Origin: CAYXOX01 sp964466745
GTDB taxonomy: Bacteria; Pseudomonadota; Alphaproteobacteria; Rhodobacterales; Rhodobacteraceae
DNA length: 64,000 bases
Direction of reading: 5' to 3'
Assembly: GCA_964466745.1 (NCBI GenBank)
Contig: CAYXOX010000002.1
Location: 1-64,000 of the forward strand
Shown here: positions 1 through 8,441 of the stretch, in pieces
Layout: every line of letters begins with the position of its first letter
Numbering within the stretch: the first letter of the stretch is position 1
The notes under the pieces: generated by a model
What the model was told of the DNA's origin: nothing
The model's input: only the letters and a program-made list of their open reading frames with translations
The model's database searches: none
Position numbers and translations under genes: made by a program

Positions 1-95
1 CTGACCGCTGGGTGCTGCCGAACGAGGTGCCGGTTTGGGGCCTCGCGCAGAACGCGCGCGCCAACGCCGAGGCGGGCCCGGTCGTGCGGCCCTAG
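1..95 (+). CDS. C-terminal fragment of an unidentified protein
   Basis: An open frame runs in from the left edge of the window (frame beginning at base 3) and stops with TAG at 93-95. About 30 residues are visible, starting DRWVLPNEVP and ending in GPVVRP. The following stretch is non-coding in this direction and holds a GC-rich hairpin, which suits a true gene end. The fragment is too short to name. It could be a chance open frame, because frames stay open easily in DNA this GC-rich. Confidence 0.35.
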   Translation, partial: DRWVLPNEVPVWGLAQNARANAEAGPVVRP

Positions 96-100
96 CGCGG

Positions 101-140
101 GCGCGCCCCGGCCGCGGGGGCGTCCCGGGGCCGGGCGCGC
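101..140. terminator. GC-rich stem-loop between convergent genes
   Basis: Arms reading GCGCGCCCCGGC and GCCGGGCGCGC flank a short loop, giving a stem of about 11 bp with one bulged base. It follows the stop of the left-edge fragment and lies about 190 bases beyond the end of the SorC-type regulator, so it could end transcription from either side. There is no T-tract, so this is a structural suggestion only. Confidence 0.35.
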
Positions 141-332
141 AGGGCACCGGCCGCCCGCGGCCGGAAGGTCAGGGCGGCCCCGCGGCATGCACCGCAAGGG
201 CCGGCGGGCGCCCGGGCCGTTTCCCGCGCGGAACGCGCCCGGCGGCACGCCCGACAGCCCGCAGGCCCCGGCAAGGCCGCCCGGGCCGTCGCGCCCGGCG
301 CGCAGGGCAGGGGCCCGCTGCCCGCCGCCGTC

Positions 333-1313
333 TCAGCCCTCCGCATCGTCGAGCAGGGCCCGGGCGGCGGCCTCGTCGATCACGAGGTGGGTCACGTAGC
401 CCCCGCGCAGCAGGGCGCGCACCGCGGCGAGCCGCTCGCGCCCGCAGACCACCAGCATCCGCGTGGGCACCGTGCGCAGCACCTGCGGGGAGATCCCGAT
501 CATCCTGTCCATCAACGGGCCCTGCATGACCGTGCCCTCGGCGTCGATGAAATGGGCCACCAGCACGCCCACGGCGCCGCGCTCGCGGTACCATGCCACA
601 TCCTGGGGTGTGGCGATCCCGGCAGAGACGAGGGTGGTGGTGTCGCTCACGTCCCCGACGGAGAAGAGCACCTTCGTCAGGCCGCGGAACTGCCCCAGCT
701 GCTCGGCGATCACCGGCTCGCTGCGCAGCCGTTCGGCCAGCTCGGCGGTGGAGACGACGGCCGGCGCATGGAGCGTGCGGCAGCCGGCCCCCAGCCGCCG
801 GGCGATCTCGATGGCGCAGCTCTCCGCCGCGAAGAGGTGGCGCGCGTACATCGATCCCGTGACCTGGTGCACCGTGAGCCCGGGCAGTTCGGCCGGCGGA
901 AAGCTCTGGGCGATGCGCAGCACCGTCTCGCCCCAGGCGACGCCCAGCCTGTCGCCGTCGGTCAGCAGATCGTGCATGGCCTGCGCGCCCAGCCGTGCTG
1001 TCCGGGCCCGCATGGCCTCGGCGGGCAGCGGCTCGCGATCGTCCAGCGCCACGTAGGCATCCGCGATTCCCAGTCGCTCGGTGAGCGCGCGCGCCAGCGG
1101 CGAGGTGGTGAAACTCTCCCCCTGGATGCGGATCTCGACGATGTTCTGTTCGCGCGCGTGCTTGAGCCAGTTGGCCACGCTCGCCCGCGACACGCCAACC
1201 CGACGCGCGATTTCCCCCTGGGTCAGGCCCTCGCGGTAGTAGAGCATCGCCACGCGCGCCAGCGTCGCCGGGGAGGCGCCGATCTCCCTCGAGGATGCGC
1301 GCGTCTCGGCCAT
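333..1313 (-). CDS. SorC/DeoR-family sugar-binding transcriptional regulator
   Basis: A 326-residue regulator of the usual SorC length. Residues about 20-60 form a helix-turn-helix of the sigma-70 region 4 type (GLTQGEIARRVGVSRASVANW). The remaining ~250 residues form the SorC sugar-phosphate-binding domain, with the family stretch LGVAWGETVLRIA and a VGDVSDTTT loop. The ATG directly abuts the stop of the aldolase/dehydrogenase gene, so it is the last gene of the mtnK-mtnA-aldolase operon. SorC proteins sense phosphorylated sugars. By context the effector would be a phosphorylated intermediate of this pathway and the target the 25-bp palindrome at 5758-5782. The target is inferred, not shown. 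Confidence 0.85.
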   Translation of the reverse strand: MAETRASSREIGASPATLARVAMLYYREGLTQGEIARRVGVSRASVANWLKHAREQNIVEIRIQGESFTTSPLARALTERLGIADAYVALDDREPLPAEAMRARTARLGAQAMHDLLTDGDRLGVAWGETVLRIAQSFPPAELPGLTVHQVTGSMYARHLFAAESCAIEIARRLGAGCRTLHAPAVVSTAELAERLRSEPVIAEQLGQFRGLTKVLFSVGDVSDTTTLVSAGIATPQDVAWYRERGAVGVLVAHFIDAEGTVMQGPLMDRMIGISPQVLRTVPTRMLVVCGRERLAAVRALLRGGYVTHLVIDEAAARALLDDAEG

Positions 1314-3341
1314 CTACCTGAGCGCCGCCTCGATGTTGCCGCCGTCCACTGTCATCACGTGGGCGGTGGTGCGCTCGGCCCGCGCCAGCGCGAGGAAGGC
1401 GGCGGCCACGTGATGCGCCTCCACCTCCCGGCCCAGCAGGTTCCCGGCCATGTAGCCGGCCGCGTCGGTGCCCCGGGCGCCGGCGCGCGCGCGGATCATC
1501 TCCTCGGTGAGCAGCCCCGAGCGGATGCGGTCGGCGTTCACGCCGTTCACCCGGATGCCCTCGCGCCCGTGCTCCAGCGCCAGCTGGCGCATGAGGAAGA
1601 AGCTCGCCGCCTTGGGCAGCCCGTAGGCGCCGAAATCGCGCCCCGGGTTCACCGCCTGCTTGGAGAGGTTGAAGAGGATCTGTCCGCCGCCCCCCTGGGC
1701 GCGGAAGCAGGCCACGGCGGCCCGCGCGAAACGCTCGTGGGCGAAGAAGTTGAGCTCGAAGGAGGCGCGCAGCGTCTCCTCGGGCAGCTCGGCCAGCGCG
1801 CCCTGCACCGCCGCCCCGGCGTTCGAGACGACGATGTCGAGCCCGCCGAACCGGCGCACGGCCTCGGCCACGGCGGCCTCCGCCGCCCCCGGCCCGGTCA
1901 CGTCGAGCGCGAGGCTCGCCCCCCGGCCCAGCATGTCGCGCGCCGCGGCGAGGGCCCCTGCGTCGCGGTCCACCAGGAGGATCTCGGCGCCCTCGGCGGC
2001 GAAGGCGCGTGCCGTGGCGCGCCCGATGGCGCCCGCGGCACCGGTGATCATCACCACCCGCCCGGCCAGCGGCGCGGCCCGGGCCTTGCCGAGCTTGGCC
2101 TGTTCGAGCGACCAGTATTCCATCTCGAAGAGATCGTCCTCGCCGATGGGCCGGAAGCCGCCGTGATCCTCGCCGGAGGCGGCGACGCGCATGTTCTGCT
2201 CGCCGAGATCGGCGGCGACGGCCGCGGCGCCTGCCGTGCGCCCCACGCCGACAAGGCCCGTCCCCTCGATCCAGACGAGGTCGGGCAGGGGGCAGAGCAT
2301 CACCTTGCCGCCGCCCACACGCGCGTTCTGCCGCTCGAAACGCGCCGCGTAGGCCGCGGCGAACGCTTCGAATTTCGCGCGGATCGCGCCGGCGTCGTCG
2401 GCGGCACGCAGCACCAGCGGGCCGCCCTTGATGCGGATCACGTGGTCGGGCGAGGCCGTCCCGCGGGTGGCGAGGTCCTCGATGTCGGGGCGTTCGAGGA
2501 ACGACAGCACCGCGTCGCCGTTGCGCAGGTCGAACACCCGCGCCGGTGCGCCACGCGCCGCGTAGGCGCCGCGTAGGGCGGCGAGCGTGCCCGCATCGGT
2601 CTCGCGGCGGAAGGGGAGCCGCGCCGCACCGGGCGCGAAGGTCGGCCCGTCGAGGCCGAGATGGGCGGCCGCCTCGTTGGTGTGCGCCACGATCCTGTCG
2701 TAGCTCTCGCGCGCGGTTTCTCCCCAGGCGAAATGGCCGTGCTTGAGCAGCAGCAGCCCCTCCACCGAGGGGTCGGCCTCGTAAACCTCGGCCGCGGCCT
2801 TGGCGAGCGCGAAACCGGGCATGATGTAGGGCACGATCCCGAGGCGCTTGCCGAAGATCCGCCGCGCCACGGCCTCGGCATCGGGCAGGTTGGCGAGCAC
2901 GAGAAAGGCGGTGGCGTGGGTGTGGTCCACCACCCGGTGCGGCAGGAAGGCGTGGAGCAGCGTCTCGACCGAGGGGTTGGGCGCGGCGGCGTCGAGCAGG
3001 TTCTGGCGCTGGACGTTCACCATCTCCTCGTCCGAGAGCCGTTCGAGCGTGCGCAGGCGCAGCAGCGGCTCGAGCCGGACGCCGGGCAGACCGGGGGCGA
3101 GGATCGTGTCGAGATCCCAGCCCGAGCCCTTCACGTGGAGCACGCGCTCCGTCTCGCCGAAAAGGTTGGCGCGCTCCACCTTCAGCGAGGTGTTGCCGCC
3201 GCCGTGCATCACGAGGTCCGGGTCGGAGCCGATCAGCCGCGAGGAGTAGACGCGCAGGGCGAGGGCCCGGTCGGCGGCGTCCTTGCCCGCCTCGGCAACC
3301 CAGCGGTGCGCCTCGGTCTCCGACCAGCGGTTCTCGATCAT
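1314..3341 (-). CDS. Bifunctional class II aldolase / short-chain dehydrogenase (RhaEW-like fusion)
   Basis: A 675-residue fusion. Residues 1 to ~400 are a class II aldolase/adducin domain: HGGGNTSLK early, then HTHATAF with the paired zinc-ligand histidines. Residues ~425-675 are a short-chain dehydrogenase with the nucleotide loop TGAAGAIG, NAG, and the YxxxK pair in YGLPK. Known relatives (YuxG, RhaEW) cleave rhamnulose-1-phosphate and oxidise the released lactaldehyde. Here the gene overlaps mtnA by ATGA, so the substrate is more likely the 1-phosphoketose made by MtnA: 5-methylthioribulose-1-phosphate or 5-deoxyribulose-1-phosphate. The products would be dihydroxyacetone phosphate and a small aldehyde handled by the dehydrogenase half. 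Family and fusion are seen; the substrate is inferred. Confidence 0.85.
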   Translation of the reverse strand: MIENRWSETEAHRWVAEAGKDAADRALALRVYSSRLIGSDPDLVMHGGGNTSLKVERANLFGETERVLHVKGSGWDLDTILAPGLPGVRLEPLLRLRTLERLSDEEMVNVQRQNLLDAAAPNPSVETLLHAFLPHRVVDHTHATAFLVLANLPDAEAVARRIFGKRLGIVPYIMPGFALAKAAAEVYEADPSVEGLLLLKHGHFAWGETARESYDRIVAHTNEAAAHLGLDGPTFAPGAARLPFRRETDAGTLAALRGAYAARGAPARVFDLRNGDAVLSFLERPDIEDLATRGTASPDHVIRIKGGPLVLRAADDAGAIRAKFEAFAAAYAARFERQNARVGGGKVMLCPLPDLVWIEGTGLVGVGRTAGAAAVAADLGEQNMRVAASGEDHGGFRPIGEDDLFEMEYWSLEQAKLGKARAAPLAGRVVMITGAAGAIGRATARAFAAEGAEILLVDRDAGALAAARDMLGRGASLALDVTGPGAAEAAVAEAVRRFGGLDIVVSNAGAAVQGALAELPEETLRASFELNFFAHERFARAAVACFRAQGGGGQILFNLSKQAVNPGRDFGAYGLPKAASFFLMRQLALEHGREGIRVNGVNADRIRSGLLTEEMIRARAGARGTDAAGYMAGNLLGREVEAHHVAAAFLALARAERTTAHVMTVDGGNIEAALR

Positions 3342-4458
3342 CAGGCCGCCTTGCCGGGGAACATCGCCGCCAGCCCGGCCTCGGAGGCCTCGGCAACTCC
3401 CAGCTCGGTGATCAGGCCCGTCACCAGACGTGCGGGCGTGACGTCGAAGGCCGGGTTGGCGCCCGGCGAGCCCTCGGGCGAGACGCGCACGCTCGCGATG
3501 CCGCCGTCCTCGGCGGTGCCCTGGACATGGGTCACCTCGCGGTCGGGGCGGTCCTCGATGGGGATCTCGCGCACCCCGTCGCGCACCGTCCAGTCGATGG
3601 TGGGGGAGGGCAGCGCCACGTAGAACGGCACGCCGTTGTCCTGCGCGGCGAGCGCCTTGAGATAGGTGCCGATCTTGTTGCAGACATCCCCCGTCGCGGT
3701 GGTCCGGTCGGTGCCGGTGATCACCATGTCGACCTCGCCGCGCTGCATCAGGTGCCCGCCGGCGTTGTCGGTGACATAGGCGTGGCTGATCCCGTGGGAG
3801 CCCAGCTCCCACGCCGTCAGCGCGCCCTGGTTGCGCGGCCGGGTCTCGTCCACCCAGACATGGATCGGGATGCCCGCCTCGGCGGCATGGGAAGAATATC
3901 ATTCAGACGGAACAACTTTATACAGAGAGTGGACAGCAGATACNNNNNNNNNNGCCAGCCGGCGTTGCAGTGGGTGAGGAGACGCACGGGCTCCCCGGCG
4001 GGCTTGCGCGCCGCGATCTCGCGGATGATGGCCAGCCCGTTCACCCCGATCCGGCGGTTGATCTCCACGTCCTCGTCGGCGATCTCGTGGGCGAGGCGCA
4101 GCGCCGCCTCGGCCCGGGCCTCGGGCCGCAGCGGCCGCAGCGCGCCCCGGCAGCGGTCCAGCGCCCAGCGCAGGTTGATCGCCGTGGGCCGCGTGGCGTT
4201 GAGCACTGCCCAGCACGCGTCGAGATTGGCGTCGGAGGGGTCGCGCGCCATGTCCCGGGCCACCCCGTAGGCGGCCGTCGCGCCGATGAGCGGCGCGCCG
4301 CGCACCCACATGTCGCGGATCGCGGTGGCGAATTCCTCGCGGCTCTCCAGCGTCGCGACGCGGAAGTCGTGCGGCAGCCAGCGCTGGTCGATGATGCGCA
4401 CCTCGCCGGCCGCGGCGTCGAACCAGATCGAGCGGTATGGAACCCCGTTGACCTTCAT
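3341..4458 (-). CDS. mtnA: S-methyl-5-thioribose-1-phosphate isomerase, interrupted by an assembly gap
   Basis: MtnA opens the ring of 5-methylthioribose-1-phosphate to the 1-phosphoketose; some homologues act on 5-deoxyribose-1-phosphate. The N-terminal part (4458 to 3954) starts MKVNGVPYRSIW and carries RGAPLIGATAAYG and the catalytic-cysteine motif THCNAGW. The C-terminal part (from 3889 leftward) resumes at HAAEAG and contains DETRPRNQG and TDNAGG with the catalytic aspartate. About 16 residues expected between THCNAGW and HAAEAG are replaced by a 10-N gap plus 53 bases of low-GC sequence. The frame does not join across them. I think the gene is intact and the break is an assembly problem. 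Stop and start overlap both neighbours. Confidence 0.85.
3891..3943. other. Low-GC sequence of unknown origin beside an N-run
   Basis: These 53 bases are roughly 40 percent GC, in a neighbourhood near 70 percent. They sit exactly where conserved MtnA codons should be, do not encode MtnA in any frame, and end at an N-run. They look like a contaminating or mis-assembled contig end. A small genuine insertion is the alternative. Confidence 0.6.
3944..3953. other. Assembly gap (10 N) inside mtnA
   Basis: Ten N bases, evidently a placeholder length because mtnA does not stay in frame across them. Confidence 0.95.
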
Positions 4459-5705
4459 GTCGCGTCCTTTCGGTTGAACTCGCGGGCGATGTCCAGCAGC
4501 GCGTCGATCCCCGCGATACCGGCGCGGTTCATCAGCACATGGGCGCCCATCGCCAGGTTGCGCCCCTCGTAGACGGCCCGCTCGGCGGGGTTCTCGATGC
4601 TCTCGAAATCGGCGTTGTGCGCCAGCGAGAGGGTGCGCCGGTGCTGCTCGATCCCGCAGAAGCCGAGGGCGTCCTGCCAGATCGTGCGCATCACGTCCGC
4701 AAGGGCGGCGTCGGGCGCGTGGCCCTGCGCCTCGAAGAGCGTCGCCGGGTAGAGGATGCCGCGCCGCTCGCTGGCCCAGAGCGCCGAGAACTCGGCCTCG
4801 AAGCTCGTCCATGTCTGCCGGGCGACCTCGAGGATCCATTCCTGGAAGTCCGCGAGATCGTCGCCCCGGTGCGCCGGCTGGCTGAGGTATGCCATGAAGT
4901 AGTTGGCCATCAGCATCCCGATGTCGAAGCCCATGGGCCCGTAGAAGCCGAACTCCGGGTCGATCACCCGCGTCTCGGTGTCGGTGCACATCACCGAGCC
5001 GGTGTGCAGGTCGCCGTGGCAGAGCGTCTCGGCGTTGCCGGCGAATTTCGCGAGCATGTGCTGGGCCTGCGTCTTGAGCGCGGCGTCGGCGCGCAGCGCG
5101 GCCACCTGGGCGTCGAGATGCGGGTTGTGGGAGTTCAGCTCGGCCTCGAAATAGGGGTCGGTGAAGACGAGGCTCTCGGTGATGTCGCACAGCTCCACGT
5201 TGCCGAGAAAAAGCGCGGTGTCGGCCTTCTTGCGCGCCGTTTCCATGTGCAGGTCCGAGCCGCGAAAGGCGGTGCGGGCGCAGAAGCGGCCGAGCGACTC
5301 GGCCAGCCCCTCGGTGCGCTGCCCGGCGATCAGCCGCCCGCGGAGGATGCCGTGCCCGGCGAGGTATTCCATGGCGATGAGCGCCTGTTCCTCGTCGAAG
5401 TGCAGCACCTGCGGCACCCGGCCGGGGTCGCGCTCTGCCTGGCGCACCAGCGCGTTGTACTCGAAAAAGGCGCGCCGGGCCGAGAGCGGCCAGGAATCGC
5501 CCACGAGCCGCACGTAGGGCAGCGCCTGCTTGACGATCACCGCGCCCGCGGCGCCCCGCACGATGAACACGAGGTTGAGGTTGCCGTCGCCCACCTCCTC
5601 CACCGCCCAGGAGTCCGGCGCACCGCCCACCTTGGCGGCGATCGCCGCCACCCCCGCGAGGCGCGCCGGCAGCGTTTCGACGTCGAGCGCCCTGTAACCC
5701 GGCAT
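4455..5705 (-). CDS. mtnK: 5-methylthioribose kinase
   Basis: A 416-residue APH-fold sugar kinase that phosphorylates C1 of 5-methylthioribose (or 5-deoxyribose in close homologues). The N-terminal lobe has EEVGDGNLNLVF and the lysine of VIVKQALPYVR. The catalytic loop reads CHGDLHTGSV and the metal-binding DPEFGFYGPMGFD follows; these are hallmark MtnK motifs. It is first in the leftward operon, its TGA overlapping the ATG of mtnA. No methylthioadenosine phosphorylase or nucleosidase is nearby. With the divergent sugar importer, this suggests the free sugar is taken up from outside. Confidence 0.92.
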   Translation of the reverse strand: MPGYRALDVETLPARLAGVAAIAAKVGGAPDSWAVEEVGDGNLNLVFIVRGAAGAVIVKQALPYVRLVGDSWPLSARRAFFEYNALVRQAERDPGRVPQVLHFDEEQALIAMEYLAGHGILRGRLIAGQRTEGLAESLGRFCARTAFRGSDLHMETARKKADTALFLGNVELCDITESLVFTDPYFEAELNSHNPHLDAQVAALRADAALKTQAQHMLAKFAGNAETLCHGDLHTGSVMCTDTETRVIDPEFGFYGPMGFDIGMLMANYFMAYLSQPAHRGDDLADFQEWILEVARQTWTSFEAEFSALWASERRGILYPATLFEAQGHAPDAALADVMRTIWQDALGFCGIEQHRRTLSLAHNADFESIENPAERAVYEGRNLAMGAHVLMNRAGIAGIDALLDIAREFNRKDAT

Positions 5706-5757
5706 GGCTCCTCCCCGTTTTCGGCATGTTTTGCGGCAGTTTCCGCGAAGGGATCAG

Positions 5758-5782
5758 CAATTGTCAACCGTATTGACAATTG
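5758..5782. promoter_or_regulatory. Perfect 25-bp inverted repeat, probable SorC-regulator operator
   Basis: Arms CAATTGTCAA and TTGACAATTG are perfect 10-bp complements around a 5-base centre (CCGTA). The repeat lies between divergent mtnK (start 5705) and the ABC ATPase (start 5820). Both arms contain a TTGACA-type -35 element. On the plus strand TTGACA (5773-5778) is followed after 16 bases by TAACGT, a possible -10. A regulator bound here would control both operons. The site is seen; the cognate regulator (the SorC protein at 333-1313) is inferred. Confidence 0.75.
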
Positions 5783-5819
5783 TCAGCCGGCCCCTAACGT
5801 CGGGCGCAGGGAGGACGTG

Positions 5820-7331
5820 ATGGCGGCACCGGCGCTTGAACTGACAGGGCTCGAAAAGGCCTTCGGGCCGAACCGCGTGCTGCGCGGGATCGGGCTCGAG
5901 CTCGCCGCCGGCGAGGTCACCGTGCTGATGGGCGCCAACGGCGCGGGCAAGTCCACTCTGGTGAAGATCCTCTGCGGCGTGCACCGGGCCGATGCCGGCA
6001 CGATTCGCCTGTTCGGGGCGCCCTTCGCGCCGGGGTCCGCCTCCGAGGCGATCGACCAGGGCGTCGTGACCGTCCACCAGTCCATCGATGACGGGGTGAT
6101 TCCCGATCTCGATGTTGCCTCCAACCTGCTTCTCGACAGGCTCACCACGCCGGGTTCGGGATTCTTCGTGCGCAAGGCGGCCATGCGCGCCGAGGCGGCC
6201 CGCGTGGCCGGCGCCATGGGCCTCGATCTCGATCCGGCCGCGCGGGTGGGCGAGCTCGGCCTCGCCGAGCGCCAGCTCATCGCCATTGCCCGGGCAATGG
6301 CGCGCGACCCCAAGGTTCTGATCCTCGACGAGCCCACCTCCTCGCTGTCCGCGACGGAGGCCGACAGGCTCTTCGCCCTCATCGACAGGCTCCGCGAGAA
6401 GGGTGTCGCCATCCTCTACATCTCGCACCGCACCTCCGACATCCGCCGCATCGCCGACCGGATCGTGGCCATGCGCGACGGCCAGATCTCCGGCGTGTTC
6501 GAGGGGCCGCGTCTCGATTACGAGGGCGCCGTCACCGCCATGCTCGGCCACGCGATGACGGCGGTGGACGTGCGGGTCGCCGACGGCGGCGCGCCCGTGC
6601 TCGCGCTCGAGGGGCTGCGCCTGGCGCCGGGGGCCGCGCCGATCGGGCTCGAGGCCCGGCGCGGCGAGGTGATCGCCGTCACCGGCCTTCTGGGCTCGGG
6701 CAAGACCCGGCTCGCCTCGATCATCGCCGGGCTCGAGCGTCCGTCGGCCGGGTCCATGCGCCTGAACGGCGCGCCCTACGCGCCCCGCACGCTGCGCGAG
6801 GCCATCGCGGCGGGCGTGTTCCTCTGCCCGAAGGACAGGGGCACCAACGGCGTGATCCGCGATTTCGACATCACCAACAACCTCACGCTGCCTTTCCTCG
6901 AACGCCACGCGACCTTCTCCTTCCTGCGCCCGCGCGGCCAGAAGGGGCGCACCGACGCGATGATCGAGCGGCTCGGCATCGTCTGCCGCGGCGCGGGCGA
7001 CGGGATCACCACGCTCTCGGGCGGCAACCAGCAGAAGGTGATGGTGGGCCGCTGGATGGCCGAGGCCTCCAACGTGCTCGTGCTCGACGAGCCCTTCCAG
7101 GGCGTCGATATCAAGGCCCGCCGCGACATCGGCAACCGCATCCGCGAGACGGCCGCCGACAGGGCCACCCTCGTGCTCGTCTCCGAACTCGACGAGGCGC
7201 TCGAGATCGCCGACCGCATCGTCGTGCTGCACGAGGGCCGCCTCGCCGGCGAGCACCGTAACGCGAACGTGAACCTGAACCGGATCCTCGCCGAGGTCTC
7301 CGGCAACGCCCTGCAAGAGGCGCATCCATGA
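5820..7331 (+). CDS. Sugar ABC transporter ATPase with two ABC domains (RbsA/MglA type)
   Basis: A 503-residue cytoplasmic ATPase with the duplicated layout of ribose/galactose importers. Domain 1 has Walker A GANGAGKST near residue 42 and LILDEPTSSL. Domain 2 has the weaker P-loop LLGSGKTRL, the signature LSGGNQQKVMVGRW and LVLDEPFQGVD. Degeneracy of one site is normal in this family. The ATG follows GGGAGGACGTG, a good ribosome site. It opens the rightward operon and should energise import of the pentose degraded by the divergent mtnK-mtnA-aldolase genes; the substrate is inferred from position. Confidence 0.9.
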   Translation: MAAPALELTGLEKAFGPNRVLRGIGLELAAGEVTVLMGANGAGKSTLVKILCGVHRADAGTIRLFGAPFAPGSASEAIDQGVVTVHQSIDDGVIPDLDVASNLLLDRLTTPGSGFFVRKAAMRAEAARVAGAMGLDLDPAARVGELGLAERQLIAIARAMARDPKVLILDEPTSSLSATEADRLFALIDRLREKGVAILYISHRTSDIRRIADRIVAMRDGQISGVFEGPRLDYEGAVTAMLGHAMTAVDVRVADGGAPVLALEGLRLAPGAAPIGLEARRGEVIAVTGLLGSGKTRLASIIAGLERPSAGSMRLNGAPYAPRTLREAIAAGVFLCPKDRGTNGVIRDFDITNNLTLPFLERHATFSFLRPRGQKGRTDAMIERLGIVCRGAGDGITTLSGGNQQKVMVGRWMAEASNVLVLDEPFQGVDIKARRDIGNRIRETAADRATLVLVSELDEALEIADRIVVLHEGRLAGEHRNANVNLNRILAEVSGNALQEAHP

Positions 7332-7350
7332 CGGCCGGGAGGTAGCGAAG

Positions 7351-8406
7351 ATGGCGGAAATCGGCGCTGAGGGCGCGAAACCGGCTCCCGGCGGGGAGGG
7401 CAGGGGGCTGATGCACTTCGCCATCCGCTACGGCTTCCTGTGCCTGCTCGTGGGGCTCGTGATCTTCTTCGCGATCTTCGCGCAGGGGTTCGCCGGGCCG
7501 CGCTCCGCGGTGTTCATCTTCCAGTCCGTCGCGATCACCGGCATCCTCGCGCTCGGCGTCACCTGCACGCTGGTGGTGGGGGGCTTCGACCTCTCGATCG
7601 GGTCGGTCGCCACCTCGGCGCTGATGCTCTCGGCCTACGTGATGGTGGTGATGGAACAGCCCGCCATCGTCGCCGTGATCGCCTGCCTCGTGATGGGCGC
7701 GGCGGTGGGCGCGGTGAACGGCTTTCTCATCGTGAAGATGCGGGTGCCCGATCTCCTGGCCACGCTGGGCATGATGTTCCTGCTCATCGGCCTGCAGCGC
7801 ATTCCCACCGAGGGGCGCTCGATCTCCACCGGTATGACCCTGCCGTCGGGCGAGGTGGCCGAGGGCACTTTCTCCGCCGCCTTCCTCTGGATCGGCCGGC
7901 ACCGCTTCGATCTGGTGCTGGAGGATCTCGTGCCGGTGCCGGTGGTGCTCTTCCTGCTCATCGCTGCGCTGATCTGGGTGTTTCTCGAACTCACCCGCCA
8001 CGGGCGCCTGATGTATGCCATCGGCTCCAACGAGCGGGCCGCCGGGCTCGCGGGCACGCCGGTCGCGCGCTACAAGGTGATGGCCTACATGATCTCCGGG
8101 ATGCTCGCCTCGGTGGGCGGTATCCTGCTCGCAGCTCGGCTGGGCCGGGGCGACATCGCCAGCGGCAACAACCTGCTGCTCGATTCCGTGGCCGCGGCGC
8201 TCATCGGCTTCGCCGTGCTCGGCGCGGCCAAGCCCAACGCCTTCGGCACGGCCATCGGCGCGCTTTTCGTTGGGATCCTGCTCCAGGGCCTGACGATGAT
8301 GAACGCGCCCTACTACACGCAGGATTTCGTAAAGGGCGCGGTGCTCGTGATCGCGCTCATGTTCACCTTCGCACTGTCCCACAGGAAGGCTGGCGCGGGT
8401 CACTGA
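7351..8406 (+). CDS. Sugar ABC transporter permease (RbsC type)
   Basis: A 351-residue inner-membrane permease of the BPD_transp_2 type with about nine or ten hydrophobic segments. It carries the family stretch LALGVTCTLVVGGFDLSIGSV near residues 60-85, GSNERAAGLAG before a later helix pair, and the C-terminal segment LLLDSVAAALIGFAVLGA. About 25 hydrophilic residues precede the first helix, so an internal start is possible. It is 19 bases behind the ATPase, in the same transcript, and pairs with the binding protein that follows. Confidence 0.9.
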   Translation: MAEIGAEGAKPAPGGEGRGLMHFAIRYGFLCLLVGLVIFFAIFAQGFAGPRSAVFIFQSVAITGILALGVTCTLVVGGFDLSIGSVATSALMLSAYVMVVMEQPAIVAVIACLVMGAAVGAVNGFLIVKMRVPDLLATLGMMFLLIGLQRIPTEGRSISTGMTLPSGEVAEGTFSAAFLWIGRHRFDLVLEDLVPVPVVLFLLIAALIWVFLELTRHGRLMYAIGSNERAAGLAGTPVARYKVMAYMISGMLASVGGILLAARLGRGDIASGNNLLLDSVAAALIGFAVLGAAKPNAFGTAIGALFVGILLQGLTMMNAPYYTQDFVKGAVLVIALMFTFALSHRKAGAGH

Positions 8407-8441
8407 AGGGCGAGAGCCCATACCAAGGGAGGAAGACAGAC

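Noticed and set aside
387..2576. Plus-strand 729-codon frame opposite the same genes
   Set aside because: Antisense shadow with His/Gly/Arg bias and no domain; typical of very GC-rich DNA.
169..3396. Long minus-strand frame of 1075 codons spanning the regulator and aldolase genes
   Set aside because: It is Arg/Pro/Gly-rich shadow sequence in another frame of the well-supported SorC and aldolase/dehydrogenase genes.
3911..3930. Resemblance of AACAACTTTATACAGAG to recombination-cloning att cores
   Set aside because: The match is short and imperfect, so no vector origin is claimed; the block is reported only as anomalous.
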